This document shows positions 21,977 to 33,610 of a DNA stretch of 64,000 nucleotides, piece after piece. This stretch comes from Mastigias papua (taxonomy: Eukaryota; Cnidaria; Scyphozoa; Rhizostomeae; Mastigiidae): contig OZ025271.1 in NCBI GenBank assembly GCA_964019165.1, positions 8,112,275-8,176,274 of the forward strand. The letters run 5' to 3'. Numbering within the stretch: the stretch's first letter is position 1; each line of letters starts with the position of its first letter. Made by a program: the position numbers and the translations under genes. Below the pieces are notes generated by a model. That model saw only the letters and a program-made list of their open reading frames with translations. It ran no database searches and was not told the origin of the DNA.

Positions 21977-22317
21977 CTATAATGAAATATGAAAAAATTT
22001 ACATAGCAATCAATTATATTATTTATATTAAAAACGATTATTCGCTGGTATAAATGAGAAATGATCATCTAACATGCCACCTGTTACTGAAAACTCTCAG
22101 ATAATTCAACTTCATTAAAAACTGAGTGATGCAGTGAAGAATGCAAAAAAATTGTAAAATGGAGCTGTGATGGTATCCATGGTGTGAGCAGTCCTTCTTA
22201 TCAACAGGTCCAATGAACACCTCAATGGAACTGCGGTGGCGCCCATGCACCAATAGCCAAGAGGGGCTCACTATCAGCCAATGACTTACCTTTGAGCGTG
22301 GAGTTGAAAGCAAGACT

Positions 22318-22375
22318 AGTTAGCTATGTGGTAGAGGACTTCAATAATACAAAGTTCAAGTTCGACCCCTACTCG
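22318..22375 (+). other. tRNA-like (possible SINE head) sequence
   Basis: TAGCTATGTGGTAGAGGACT resembles a tRNA D-arm/A box, and AAGTTCAAGTTCGACCCC resembles a T-arm/B box 30 bases on. A clean acceptor stem and paired T stem are not formed, so it is a decayed tRNA or a tRNA-derived SINE fragment rather than a working tRNA gene. Confidence 0.35.
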
Positions 22376-22430
22376 GTTTATTCACTTTGTCATGCTATCA
22401 CCTAACAAATCAGAAAGTGTGATAGCTTAC

Positions 22431-22490
22431 TGTTGACGATGGGAGAGCGCGGTGGCGATGGTCTGATTCTTTAGAACTTGAAGGAGACTC
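22431..22490 (-). CDS. Micro-exon D, Ser-rich (60 nt, phase 0)
   Basis: Acceptor GCTATTGTAG before 22490 and donor GTAAGC after 22431. It encodes ESPSSSKESDHRHRALPSST. Its 3' half (CACCGCGCTCTCCCATCGTCAACA on the minus strand, split by few changes) matches the end of exon B, showing that exons arose by duplication. Confidence 0.65.
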
Positions 22491-22694
22491 CTACAATAGC
22501 AACATATGACAATATAAGCATACAATCATTAATAAATTTGCATAACAACAAGTTGCTACGATAGAGTAATGCAAAATGTAGCAAAAGCAAAAATTTAATT
22601 CCATGAAATGTGTGCATTATATCCAATTCTTCAATCATTCTACAGCGACAGATGGGAAACACTTGGTATGTTATTCATGAATGTCATAACTTAC

Positions 22695-22751
22695 TGTTAA
22701 TGGTGGAAGATCAACGGCGGAAGGAGATGTTGAAGGTGAGGGTGGCTTTGT
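22695..22751 (-). CDS. Micro-exon C, Pro/Ser/Thr-rich (57 nt, phase 0)
   Basis: Acceptor TCTTTAATAG before 22751 and donor GTAAGT after 22695. It encodes TKPPSPSTSPSAVDLPPLT. It shares with exons B and D the CC-A-CC-A-T-AACA end next to the donor. Confidence 0.65.
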
Positions 22752-22883
22752 CTATTAAAGAGAAAAGAAACAATGTAGGCTAAAAATACAAAATAAAAGA
22801 AATTACAAAATAGAATTCAGTATCACAAAGTTAGATGAAATTGATCGGAGTGAGAAGTTCCTTCCTGTAATATAATCACTTAC

Positions 22884-22937
22884 TGTTGATGGTGGAGGAG
22901 CGCGGCGAAAAAGTCGTTTAATAAGCAAGGGAGGTGT
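22884..22937 (-). CDS. Micro-exon B, Pro-rich basic (54 nt, phase 0)
   Basis: Acceptor ATCTTTCGTAG before 22937 and donor GTAAGT after 22884. It encodes TPPLLIKRLFRRAPPPST. This is the most basic member of the set (K, R, R, R). Confidence 0.65.
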
Positions 22938-24040
22938 CTACGAAAGATGAAAGAGATAAAACATACACAAATGATATAAGAAGCACGATATCACAACTGA
23001 ATTAATTAGAAAAATCGAATCACTGCATACTCCCCATTGCCGAATAAACGGGTGTGGCTACTTACATTGTTTTAAAAACTTTCCCAACCTACAAACTTAT
23101 TAGACTTTAACTTATTATCCTTGTCACTGTCAAATGTTCTTTTCTACAAGGCACCTTTTATTATTATCTATCTACAAAAGATACAAACGTATGCTTTGAG
23201 GGTATTCAAAAGTGCACTGAAACTGTATTGTTGAAGTACCTTTGGCTAATTGAGCAGTAATCTGCTTTCTAGAAAAATCTCCCAAACCCCATAAAGACTC
23301 TCTATATAATACGTGTACAGAGAAAAGAGTCATTGTCCTGTTTAGTGAAAGACCTTCCTGAAGATTTGGCATTAAGGAGTATAAGACAATAGTTGCAGCG
23401 TCAATTACCAAAGGGTAGGGTGGGGGCAAGAACCAAGAGTCAGAGAAATTGTACGAGCCAAGACCGTTTCCAATCACACCTTTTCTAAACCCTAATTAGT
23501 TTAGCATGTATTTAGAGAACATTTGAGCATGAATATTTTACTAAAAAATGCAAATAAACTCTGGACTACCCTAGATGTTTAGTCACTTCTGGCAATTGAT
23601 TGATTGATTCACATATAGACAATAGATATCTCAAGGAAATTCTCAAAGACCACAGTATGCTACGCGAAATTTTGGTCACACTTTGTATGAATTGTCAAGT
23701 TACCATGCCCTGAGATCCTGCAAAATTGTGTACATCACCTGTTCCTCAACGTTAAACGCTCGTTCTGTTATATCATGACGCATTACCAACGTTTATCATA
23801 AGGAACAGTGGTCAACAGGCATCAAAGGTGCTCCAGAGTTTCAAAATTATCCATATTTGAGCACACTTTTGAATTTCCTAGGCCATATTCTCGTTTTTCA
23901 GGACCACACAATGTTGCTAAAACCAATATAAATTAGGCTCCAACAGATCCTTCTTGTTTTGCGATCGTTTCACCATCACTGCTGTCATTGTGTCAAATTT
24001 CACAAAGAGTCTCATGCAACCATAACTTCAATCAACTCAC

Positions 24041-24085
24041 CACTTTCTCGCCATTAATCGACAGCTCCACGCCACAATGCACAAT
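24041..24085 (-). CDS. Micro-exon A (45 nt, phase 0), nearest to the NLR exon
   Basis: Acceptor TTCTTATAG before 24085 and donor GTGAGT after 24041 enclose IVHCGVELSINGEKV. Unlike the following exons it is not Pro/Ser-rich and looks like part of a folded domain. It has the same phase (0) as the donor that ends the NLR exon at 26023, so the two could be spliced together in frame. No further exon between 24085 and 26023 was convincingly found. Confidence 0.5.
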
Positions 24086-26022
24086 CTATAAGAATAAATA
24101 ATCTCTAAAACCTCTTTAATGTGCAGTTATGATAGCAATTAGAGCCTAGGCTACTTTTTCCTGCCCTTTTCTCACACCAAATCACGCAATCAAGGCAAAT
24201 CTTTAACAGTTGCGAGTCTGCTTTTGAGATGAGCAGTTGGTGAGAAAACGCGTTGAAAAAAGTGCAATATAAATGACTACTTTTTGTGAAACGTACAAGG
24301 CAAATTAATTGCATTCAACTTGAAGATGGTAAATCGCATCAATTGACAAGAATTACGAGTTAACTTCTATCGAAAAAGTGCATTTGCGGTTGGTAACTCC
24401 AACTAGACATTGAGCGGGAAAGTGAAAACATGGAGCTTATCAAGAAATACCAGCATTAAAAATTCCAATGAAAAATTGAATAAAACTGGAAAATTATGGG
24501 GTGTTCTTATTGACTTTTAGCAGATGACTTAGAGAAAGGGATATTTAAATTTGGGGATAATGGAATTACTTGTTTATGGAAGAAATTTGCTACAGTGAAT
24601 TCTAAGTAACCGAACGTTATGTGTGGACAATTTTGCGTTTGTTGTATTACGGACTTTCTACAGCTCAAAAACAGTTATACCTATTGCGAATGAGGACAAT
24701 TTTATTGCCGAAATGAATGTTATATTGCTTTGTGCATATTTGGAAAAAATTGATATTGCCAAATTTATTTGCATTGTATTCAATATGGATTTATTATTGC
24801 TGTTTAATCATATTGGATATATTCAAATATACAAAGCATATCAAGGAGATGTAAGTTTTGAATTAATGTTGTTTTCTTGCATAACCTGTAGACTAAGGCT
24901 GTAGAGTAGTAAAGTGATGACGTCACACATATCTGTTTTATGAATATGCACAATTTGACCATATTGACTCATTGACTTGGTTCATAGCATTAAGAACCAG
25001 GCTGGAAATAGGAATAGCACATATACACTACACTGGCAATGAACTGCCAAAAGATCCATTGAAATGTATAAAAAACAAGTCATTTCAGACTACTTTACAA
25101 TGCTTCATTTGAAAAGGGGCTTAAAATGACCTATTATCCAAATATGGTCATCTGTGACGTCACACGTTACTATTCTAATTGCCAATAGTTGAAAAGTGGG
25201 TACTTCCCCCTGAGTACCCCCACCACTAGAATCATTTCTACATCCTTACTATACATCTTCCTATTGTCTCTTGTCACCCTTAACAACCACCACATTCCAA
25301 ACACAAACTCTCTTCATACATTACATCAAAAGTCAAACTTAAATCTTATTGATTTAAAGCTGTAAAACACTTCCTAACTACTATATAACTGTTGTCATTT
25401 GAAAACTAGGAAATCTCAAAGCAACTCTGTCTAAATCCATAATCTCCCTTTTTAATATCTAATTTGACACAGGCAAAATCCCTAGATTCATATGTATATT
25501 CCAGAAAAACAACCTGTTGCAGTAAAATGTTGGTTGTTTGATGTAAAAATATTTTAATCTATTGAAAAAAGCAGGTATTATATTGGTAAAGTGACAAATA
25601 TAGTCATTAAGACTATTGTCTAACTTATATACATTGACAAAATAGCCCTTCAGATTTTGTTGAAAGATCACTTGATTGGTGGATATAAATATTGTCCAAA
25701 TTCAAAAACCAAAATCACCTTATAATTCTTGTCCTGTTATAAGTTCCACTTTTTCAATAACCCACTTACTTAAAATCAAAGAACACATGAAATCCACACA
25801 ATTGAATGCAAAAGTTGTCATTTTCTAATAAACCATTTAAATGTTTAACAAACATAATATCAAACTGCATTTCTCTTCTCTGAAATATGTGAATTGCAAT
25901 GGTAATAAAATTATCAAATTACTAATTATCACATATATAATATACCATTTGCATTTAAATTGTTAAAAATGGTAATTTATGAATTAGTAAATAACAAATA
26001 ATGAATTAGTAAATCATCTTAC
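24086..26022 (-). other. Putative intron between NLR exon and micro-exon A
   Basis: AT-rich, with no supported coding exon on the minus strand. It starts with the donor GTAAGA at 26022. Two CRE octamers lie at 24918 and 25155. A plus-strand 93-codon frame (24623-24904) has no recognisable motif. Confidence 0.4.
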
Positions 26023-28085
26023 CCTCCTTTCTAAGTCATAATTCATTCTAGTAGTGCAGTCGTCTATGTCCAAACTCTTAATCGTTAAATCTCCCTTCCA
26101 TCGCCTTTCTTCCATCATCTCCACCATCCTCTCCCACCATTCAATCTTAATGTCCAGCCATATTAACACAAACTCTTCGCATGACATCCCCCAATCGCAC
26201 GCATTCTCAAAACTCTCCTTTGTCTTCATTTGACATCTGACTATGTTCAACATTTTCAATTGCCGATCATTAGAACACGGTCCATTCAATTCATCATCCA
26301 TGAACATGCATCCCACTATGTCTACCTGTCCACAATACCCATTCCGCTCTCCTCCTTTGAACTTCTTTTGAATGGCATTCAAAGTTGTGTTCATTCTGAG
26401 TAACCTGATGCCATCATAACCAATGCGAAAACGCTCCTTCACAGTCACTACATCCAATTGTTCAATCTCATTCACATCGATCCGCTCAAACTGAACATTT
26501 GCGAATGCCATTCGAATATCGTCCTCCTTCCATCCGCAACTTTCCAAGTGTCTACAAATCAGACACAGATTGTGTGTTGTTACTTCATATGACACAAATC
26601 TAACACCATGGCATTTTCTAATAATTGACTTAATAAATTCCTTATCATTAAAATTCTTATTTAAAAAAAAAATAATAATTTCAAATGATCTACTTAATTT
26701 AGTATGCTCATCCAACCCACACTCATTTAACAATTCAAGTACATCATGTAATAATTGTTTCTCATTTACTTCTTGTTTTAATCCAACAACATTCTTTAAC
26801 ATTTCTTTTATTATTCCTTCATATGAAAATCCTGACAATAAACGGCATACAAATGAGACAACTTCAATAAACCCTTTTTCCAAATTGTCCTTTATAATTT
26901 CCAATAAATTCTTCATGTCTTTGTTACATATGTAAAGAGCTGAGAGAAATTCCATCAGTGATAAATGTTTAAATTGATACTTATCTGTAATATTGTCTGA
27001 CACATCAACAAATAGGCTTTCAACAAATTCCTTGTCCTTTCCAATGTTACCAAGCCGTGATTCAATCTTTCCTTCAAAAATTATTTTGTTCTTTGTTAGT
27101 AAATTGTGGCAAACTTTACTTAGTGTTGATAATGTCTTTGAGAAGTCTCTAAAAACTTCTGGAGCCTTTCTACTTGAACCATCTTTGTCAGCATGTTGTT
27201 TCAGCAATAGATAAACAGTCCAACAATATAATTCAGTGCTGTTCAAAACAGCTTCTCCTTTGCTTAAAATGGCCACACAGCAAAGCGTATTCAGAAACTG
27301 TGGCACATGCATGATGGGGAGAAAACCTTTTGATGACCTTCTTGCCTTATTTATTCTTTTTTTGTGATCTTCACGGGATGAGAATTTGTCAACATATTCA
27401 TCAATTTGACCCTCACTTAGTCCATTAATTTCCACTTTAAACAAACCACCCATGTTATTATAACCAATTAGTTTGTCTTCGATGTGGGGTCTCCCAGTTA
27501 TTATAACTTTAGCCATACCATAGTTCCCATTGATATTAAGGAGGTCAAAAATGATTGAATCTTTTTCACTTATGTCATAGAGTTCATCCAGGCCATCTAC
27601 TATAAACAAGACGCCTTCTCCATCTCCCAAGTCGTAGTTGATTTTACTCTTTAGGAATTCATCCAGGATTTCATGTTTCTTCAGCTCGACCCCTTTACGG
27701 TCTTTGAAGTAATTCAAGTTTCTACATTCAAACATGACACACATTCTAAAGTTTTTATAAATGTCGCCATTTGCCCATCCATAAGTCAACTGTTTGGCAA
27801 GAACAGATTTTCCCATTCCCGCAATGCCGCGAATAAAAGTTACACGATTCTCGTCATCAGTTAATCGAGATATTTCAATATCATCACCTCTCATACCTTG
27901 AACGTGGGCAAAATGTTGTCTCGCTTCATCTCTGAAGTTATCCATCGTTGGTAATTCACGGTTTATCTTCAACTTGACGGCAAATTTATTGATATCTACT
28001 TCTTTCAGCTCTATTCTGTTATTGTTATCTACGCAATGAATTTCATGCATCTTGTACTGTTGTCTGTATTTCTTCTTTATTTCAT
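26023..28085 (-). CDS. NLR-family NACHT receptor, large internal exon
   Basis: NLRs are intracellular pattern-recognition STAND ATPases that oligomerise on ligand sensing. The exon begins after acceptor TTTATCTTTCAG (28086) with the last two bases of a codon, reading EIKKKYRQQYKMHEIH, the linker that precedes NACHT. Motifs: Walker A FIRGIAGMGKSVLAKQL, Walker B/NACHT box VLFIVDGLDEL, sensor-like VIITGRPHIED, a spacer with QIDEYVDKF, and the winged-helix signature QFKHLSLMEFLSALY. The C-terminal third has leucine-rich-like segments (TIKSLDIDDCTTRMN). The frame is open for 687 codons. The nominal stop two codons past the end (GTA AGA TGA) lies in the intron, because AGG-GTAAGA at 26023/26022 is a phase-0 donor. 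The N-terminal effector exon (CARD, DEATH, TIR or other) must lie beyond 28085 and was not found. Confidence 0.9.
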
Positions 28086-28749
28086 CTGAAAGATAAATGC
28101 AATTTCAAAACCACTAAATAAGCAACAGAACTATATTTAAGAATTCATACAGATTATGACAGAACAAAGGGTCGCATTTGAGGGGCAGAACAATATGAAA
28201 CATTCAATGAGTCATTTGATAACGTCGCAAAAATGAATATTTTGAGAGTAGTAAATTAAGTTAAAGCTGGAAAACTCACTGGAAAATACTTAGTTTATCA
28301 ACAAGACAACCAGGGGTGCCAAGGCCAATTAGAGCAAGGGGGATAAAAATTAAGAAAGGACATCTTCAGTGTCTGGGCGTCTTTATCCCTTAAGAAAGAG
28401 GGCATGCTATCTGCCACGAATAAAACATAATTATGCAAAAAGTAGGAGGCGATGTTTGTGAAATCCATTACGTTTCATTAAGTCCTCCAAAACTACGCTT
28501 CATTAACCACAAGTTTATCGATATAACAAATTTCGAAGAAAATGACTTACTCTTGGGTACCTAATTACTAGGGGTGGGAATAAAAGGGGGAAGGGTTTTG
28601 AATTAAAGGGGGATTTGAAATTTCTGGAGAATTGAGTTAGCACAGAAGGGGGTCACATTTATGGAACAACATGATTAAATGAATTAAAAAATTATCTTAA
28701 ATTTGCCCTTAGCAAATATGGCTTCAATATTTTCATGCAATGAGTAACA
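28086..28749. other. Putative NLR upstream intron, nothing recognised
   Basis: It begins with the NLR acceptor on the minus strand. A further acceptor/donor pair around 28547-28565 (CCCACCCCTAG and GTAAGT around 17 nt) is too short to support as an exon. The G-rich stretch 28560-28640 looks repetitive. Confidence 0.35.
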
Positions 28750-28925
28750 AATAAAATAAACAGCTCTTGCCAACAGGAATTATTCCTGGTTCAGATACCA
28801 TATGCAATAATTCTTCCGGGATTAATTGCGTGCACGGGGGTCTCAATAATGGCAGCAAATGAGTTGTGCAATTTTCAAAACATAATTAGCTGGTTGATGG
28901 CAATTAGGCACCAAAGCATAATATC
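28750..28925. repeat. Dispersed repeat, copy 1 (pair with 59880-60060)
   Basis: CAGCTCTTGCCAACAGGAAT and TGGTTCAG-TACC here match CGGCTCTTGCCAACAAGAAT and TGGTTCAG-TACC at 59884-59925. Weaker matches follow (GTCTCAATAA, TTCAAAACATAATTA, TTAGGCACCAAAG) to the end of both segments. The orientation is the same. It is a SINE or MITE-like family of at least 180 bp with no ORF. Confidence 0.65.
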
Positions 28926-29856
28926 TACTAAGTGAATACTGCTTTTTGGTTATTGGCAAGCATTGTATGGGGTTTATATGTTGTGTTTTTGTCATAGTTA
29001 AATATAACTGTATCTGGTCATCATGCAACATTCTCTTCTTAAGGACACGTTTGTCTCCTTTGGCCTAAACGACGATGAGAATGAAGGCACTGTCGATTAT
29101 GTCACAAAGTCAGGCACTGCAAAATATAACAATGTCCTGAAAGAAATGACAATTTAATGCACAAAGACGAATCCTTGTAGAGTATTGATTGGATGGGAAC
29201 TTTGCCCAAAAAAGTAAGGCTTGTTGGTCAACAAAGATCTTAAATATCAATATGATATTTAACGTCATATATAATATTTTCTGGCCCATTTGGATGGTCT
29301 GATAACAACGAAAAATAAGTATCATAAAATTGATCTTTATCGTTATTTTCCATCCACTTCTCAAAACAATATCTATTCCTGCTCTATTGGCATACAAGGC
29401 TTGCTATAATACAGAAGATTGCAAGAATATCAGAAGTAACCTTGATTTGATGGAGAAGTATCACTGTGCAAGCAAGGCCCATCTGGGCCAATGTAAAGAC
29501 ATGGCGAATGGCGTGTTGTCCTGAAATTTCTATATACTATATGTGTAATGCCAATTACTGGGTCGCTGCACATTACAGATTAATAACTATTTAGAAACAA
29601 GAAATAACGATGTTGGTACTATCAATTGTTTTGGATTTAACTACAAAACTAGTCAATGATGATGGAGATGGGATTAATGGCCTATCAAATGATAGCCAAA
29701 ACATTCTCAATTGAAATGGTAAAATCCTCAAGTATGTATGAGTTCTTAAGTTTTGCGCACTTACTACATCTCACATTACATATTACATCTTACTTAAAAT
29801 TAGATGTCTTGAATCTGTAGATATCTGACACCCATTTACACTGCTTCATTTTTCTA
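28926..29856. other. Unassigned DNA
   Basis: No supported gene. Small ORFs on either strand (up to 95 codons) have no recognisable motif. Confidence 0.35.
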
Positions 29857-30142
29857 CAAAAACGGAGATAAAAGTATTCGTTCTTGTGTGTTCACATTGC
29901 TTACAAAAACGAAAGAAACACTATCTGTTTTTATGGCTTTAATCTGTTCACACTGTTGCGCTTTTGTGAGATCACACTGAAGTGGTGCCATTGAGTATGT
30001 ATTCTGTGTTGTTGCTATAGCAGCGTTTTTTTTATAAATTTTTGCACGTTCACACTGAACCATAGCGTTTTCAAAAGCCTCCGTTTGTGTAAATATCCAC
30101 TTTGAAGAGCGTTTTCGACCGCCTCTGTTTTTGTGACTTTTT
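29857..30142. mobile_element. MITE-like element with CAAAAACGGAG ends
   Basis: The left part CTACAAAAACGGAGAT and right part GCCTCTGTTTTTGTGAC are inverted. The interior repeats GTTCACACTG / TCACACTGAA and GCGTTTT several times, a composition I associate with hAT-type MITEs in animals. Exact ends and target duplication are not resolved. Confidence 0.4.
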
Positions 30143-31639
30143 TCTGCTGAGTAGTGTCAATGGTATCACAAAAATGGAAATTCTTTCTCTCCATTCTCGT
30201 ACAAAGATGGATCAGTATGAAAGGGGTACTTGTAAAATTTCATATATTCTAATGATATAGGAAGCAAACAAATGCGTACTAATCATTATGAATCATGTCT
30301 GTGTCAAAACGTGTATTATTACATTTCATGACGGACAGAGAAACTAGGATAGGAGATTATGCCTAAGTGGTAAAGCATGTTTGATAAAACCAGAGAGGCA
30401 ATTAAAACCATTCTTGACCTTAAATTACACAATGTAAACAGAAATGCATGATAATAAGAAAATAACAGATCAGTGAAAAAGTAAAGTCGTTTGAGCTTTA
30501 TGCTCAGTTTCCAATTAATTTTTGAAGCAACGGAGAGGCAAAATGATGCGTCTTCCATACTTTCAATCCATCACATTATAAAATCTTTGATAAAATATTG
30601 ATATGCTTTTACCAAACTATATGACAGCATTCAGTGGAAAACATTACTTGAAATTAGTATATTTCAAGATCCTGTATGGCACTTAAGGAGGTTCTTTGAG
30701 GAATACGGAATATGGAACAATGATCAGGCAGTAATGCACACAAAAACGGGGCTTGAATTTCAAGCACAACTTGAGCAAAGTTTATCAGATTTCTCTTGTA
30801 TTCAATTACAGTCATCCCGCATTATAAACTTATGTATGTTTTATGGTCGGGCTGTTTCGTTGGCGTGTTTAGATGTTTCGTTTTATAACTTCACAGGTAT
30901 CCCTTTATAGTACTCTACTCACTTCAGGGAGGTAAGTTTTGAGTATGATAGTTTTAACACAAGAGAAATGTGAACAATGATCTACGACTGTCTACGAAAG
31001 TGTAAAGTGTGGTGTAAGGCTTTAAATCCGTAAAAATATGCATGTTTACTTTCACGAGAAATTCGTCTACCAGAAAGTGCTTGACTACTCAAAAAGCTAG
31101 GATTGGTGGATACTGGATTTCTGGGACTAAAAGAGCCAATAAAGTCAAATAAATTCAATATTCCAATGTTTTTGCAAGCCTGCCATCTCCTTCAACTTTC
31201 AATTAATTTGCATAGAGTTCTTATGCTAATCCAAATTTTCAAATTTTACTCACATGTATTACCTGTCTGTCTATAGAACACTGTAGCAATACAACAAACT
31301 CAAACAGTCTTAAGGCAAAAATCCTAAGAAATTGATAGTAATGACATCATAACAACCATATTAGGGCACAAAATCCTCTTATTACAAAAACGTCTTTAAT
31401 ATCTGAACAAAACATATGGCTTACACCTCTGTGCATATGTTCTATTCTGGGTCATTTTAATGCATAGCCCACGGCGATAAATGACAGACTACAATTAACC
31501 TACTTAAAATATACTTAGAATAGCTGTCTAATAATTATACATTGATCTATAAGGAGCCTAGCTTAAGAACTAGTTGAAAACTAGGACAATTATAGGACAG
31601 AATACATAAACAGACTACACATTTCTGGGACAATTATGA
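30143..31639. other. Unassigned DNA
   Basis: No gene, RNA or mobile element recognised. A sequence at 30357-30400 (GCCTAAGTGGTAAAGCATG) is faintly like a tRNA A box but has no partner B box. Confidence 0.35.
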
Positions 31640-31965
31640 GAAAGAACAAATTGTATAAAAAGACGTTTAAATCAATGATTCACTTTGAACCAATGATGCG
31701 CAGGTGACCATCCCCTTATTGCACATACAACTGTAAACTGTAAACTTAACGAGAAAGAGCACGCAAAATGTGTCATATACTTTCTTGCCAACTCACTTGA
31801 AAATAATGAAACAGAACAAATTGTATCAAAAGAGATAGATTCACTGTGAGGCAGTGATGCGCAGCTAACCATGACCTGATTGCACATACAATTTTAAACT
31901 GCAAACTTAAAGAGAAAGCGCACCCCACTTGGGTCATTCAATTTCTTGCAAATGTTGCTTTTAAC
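31640..31965. repeat. Diverged tandem duplication, about 163-bp unit
   Basis: Copy 1 from about 31640 and copy 2 from about 31810 share AGAACAAATTGTAT, then ATTCACT, GATGCGCAG, TTGCACATACAA, AAACTGTAAACTTAA / AAACTGCAAACTTAA and AGAGAAAG in the same order. The similarity is partial, so the duplication is old. Confidence 0.75.
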
Positions 31966-32869
31966 ACAAATATCAGCTTTATAAAGTTGAAACATTGAGG
32001 AGTGATGCCTTTGGATTTAATATAAAGGCATTTAAAGCACAAATTATACGTTTGTCCAAACTCAAACTAATATTGCTAGTTGAGTAAGTAAAAGTGAGAG
32101 ATATGATCACTTAAAAAACACTCTAGATCAATTATCACATGTAGATATTCTGAAAGATGTATCTAAAAGGAATTAGGATTGCAAGAGGACATGAAAGCGA
32201 ATAACAAGCGACAGCAGCAACATGGAAAATCAGTAGGTATTAGTAGAATTTTTGAATAGACCTATGGTGAAGAGTATTTATTAAAAGTGTGATCTCAAAA
32301 CGCCAATGAATAGAATGAAATTCATTTGACATGTGGCTGTGGTGGAACGTGCCTAAAATGAGCTGGCTGTCAAAAATTGAAGACATGTCCATTGGCTTAC
32401 AGATGAATGTGGTGTCAGAGAGTATAGCTGAAGGGAGATAGAAAAGACAATTGACAAAATGCTGCTGTGACCACCAACATGATGAACAACTCTAGGAGGC
32501 TGCTTGGTCTAATGAAGTCCAACATTGGAAAAACGAATAAATTACAACAGGGAATGAAATGTTACTGATAGAAGAAAGTGATCTGAGACAGCCATGACCT
32601 TCTCCTTGCCAAGAGACTTTAATGCAATTTGTCACTGTAGAAATGGAAGATTAAAATGAAGATGAACATTAGACAAGGTCATTATCATTAAACAGTGACA
32701 GAGCAACTGTTCCCAATAGTGAAGACAATAATGAATATTGAAGCAATGTCTTATCTATAGATTCCAACACTATCTTTGTTCTCGAGGGGGGGGGGGTGAT
32801 AAAATAACTTAGACAACTCGTTTAGTAGGAGTGCTATTTGTGTCAATATCATGCCATTTAATCTCAGAG

Positions 32870-33610
32870 ATGTGTGGTTCTTCAAGTAATCTTTGCAACG
32901 ATTGTAGCTTCAATGGCACACTAATCTGCCACCACAATTTTGTAAAGAGTCAAGACCAGTCGGAGATTGCTAAAGAATGAAGCATTATCATAGAAAACTT
33001 CTCGTCTGTTGAAGATCATACAAACATTGACATACCCGCAATGTTGCAAAGTAATCACACGGGATAATCAATAGGAGAATGCACTCCCATATAAAGATGT
33101 TTCGCTACCAAATTAGGAATAGTGTGTAACTATGGTCATACTGAACCAGAACTGATAATAACGGACATTAACAGTGAGAATATCTGCAAATAGACCTGTG
33201 TCAGCTAATGATAAGATCTAATACCAAACTTTACATAAGTGATTCATCTCTAAACCTAATATTACTTGTGTTCTTAATAAGACTGCTTATGTACTGCTGG
33301 CCCTTTTGGGATAGTATAGTCTCAAATTAAGAAGGTCAGTACAGCTAAATTGACAAGCAGCATTGATCACCATTTCGAAGTAAGAGTTTGTCCTACAGAT
33401 GTCATATACCATCAATAATTGTTTCTTCTCTAAAAATATTTTTTCAAGCCATTTTTGTTCTTTTAATAATTTATCATTATAAGAATGCTAGCTGCAGTGG
33501 CAAAATATTCTGCCACCATCATTTTGTAAAGTGCGAAGACCACCTAGAGAATGGTAAACAAAAAAACATTACTACGGAAACCCTTTGGCTGTTAAAGTTC
33601 CTACTTAGAC
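32870..33610 (+). repeat. Two diverged copies of a 150-bp segment
   Basis: About 32890-33010 and 33480-33600 share TGGCA(C/A)A, TCTGCCACCA, ATTTTGTAAAG and GAAGACC-like blocks, offset by about 590 bp. Translated on the plus strand both give C-rich peptides with ICHHNFVKSQD and FCHHHFVKCED, but the first copy has a stop soon after. They may be relics of a duplicated exon or an old repeat. I cannot name the protein. Confidence 0.4.

Larger units (their letters stand above)
17301..25162. promoter_or_regulatory. Cluster of seven perfect CRE palindromes TGACGTCA
   Basis: The CREB/ATF octamer TGACGTCA occurs at 17301, 18830, 21107, 21340, 21652, 24918 and 25155 (first base given). The site at 21652 lies inside a micro-exon, and those at 24918 and 25155 lie in the interval between the NLR exon and the first micro-exon. 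Random occurrence would be about one per 65 kb or fewer in AT-rich DNA, and I noticed none elsewhere in the window by eye. This is a candidate regulatory feature only; spread by repeats is an alternative. Confidence 0.3.

Noticed and set aside
22281..22316. Additional micro-exon candidate with a good donor (GTAAGT after CTCAAAG).
   Set aside because: No acceptor gives a stop-free multiple of three, the phase differs from the others, and the region overlaps a tRNA-like repeat.
28547..28565. 17-nt candidate exon upstream of the NLR exon.
   Set aside because: Too short to test and in a repeat-like G-rich region.
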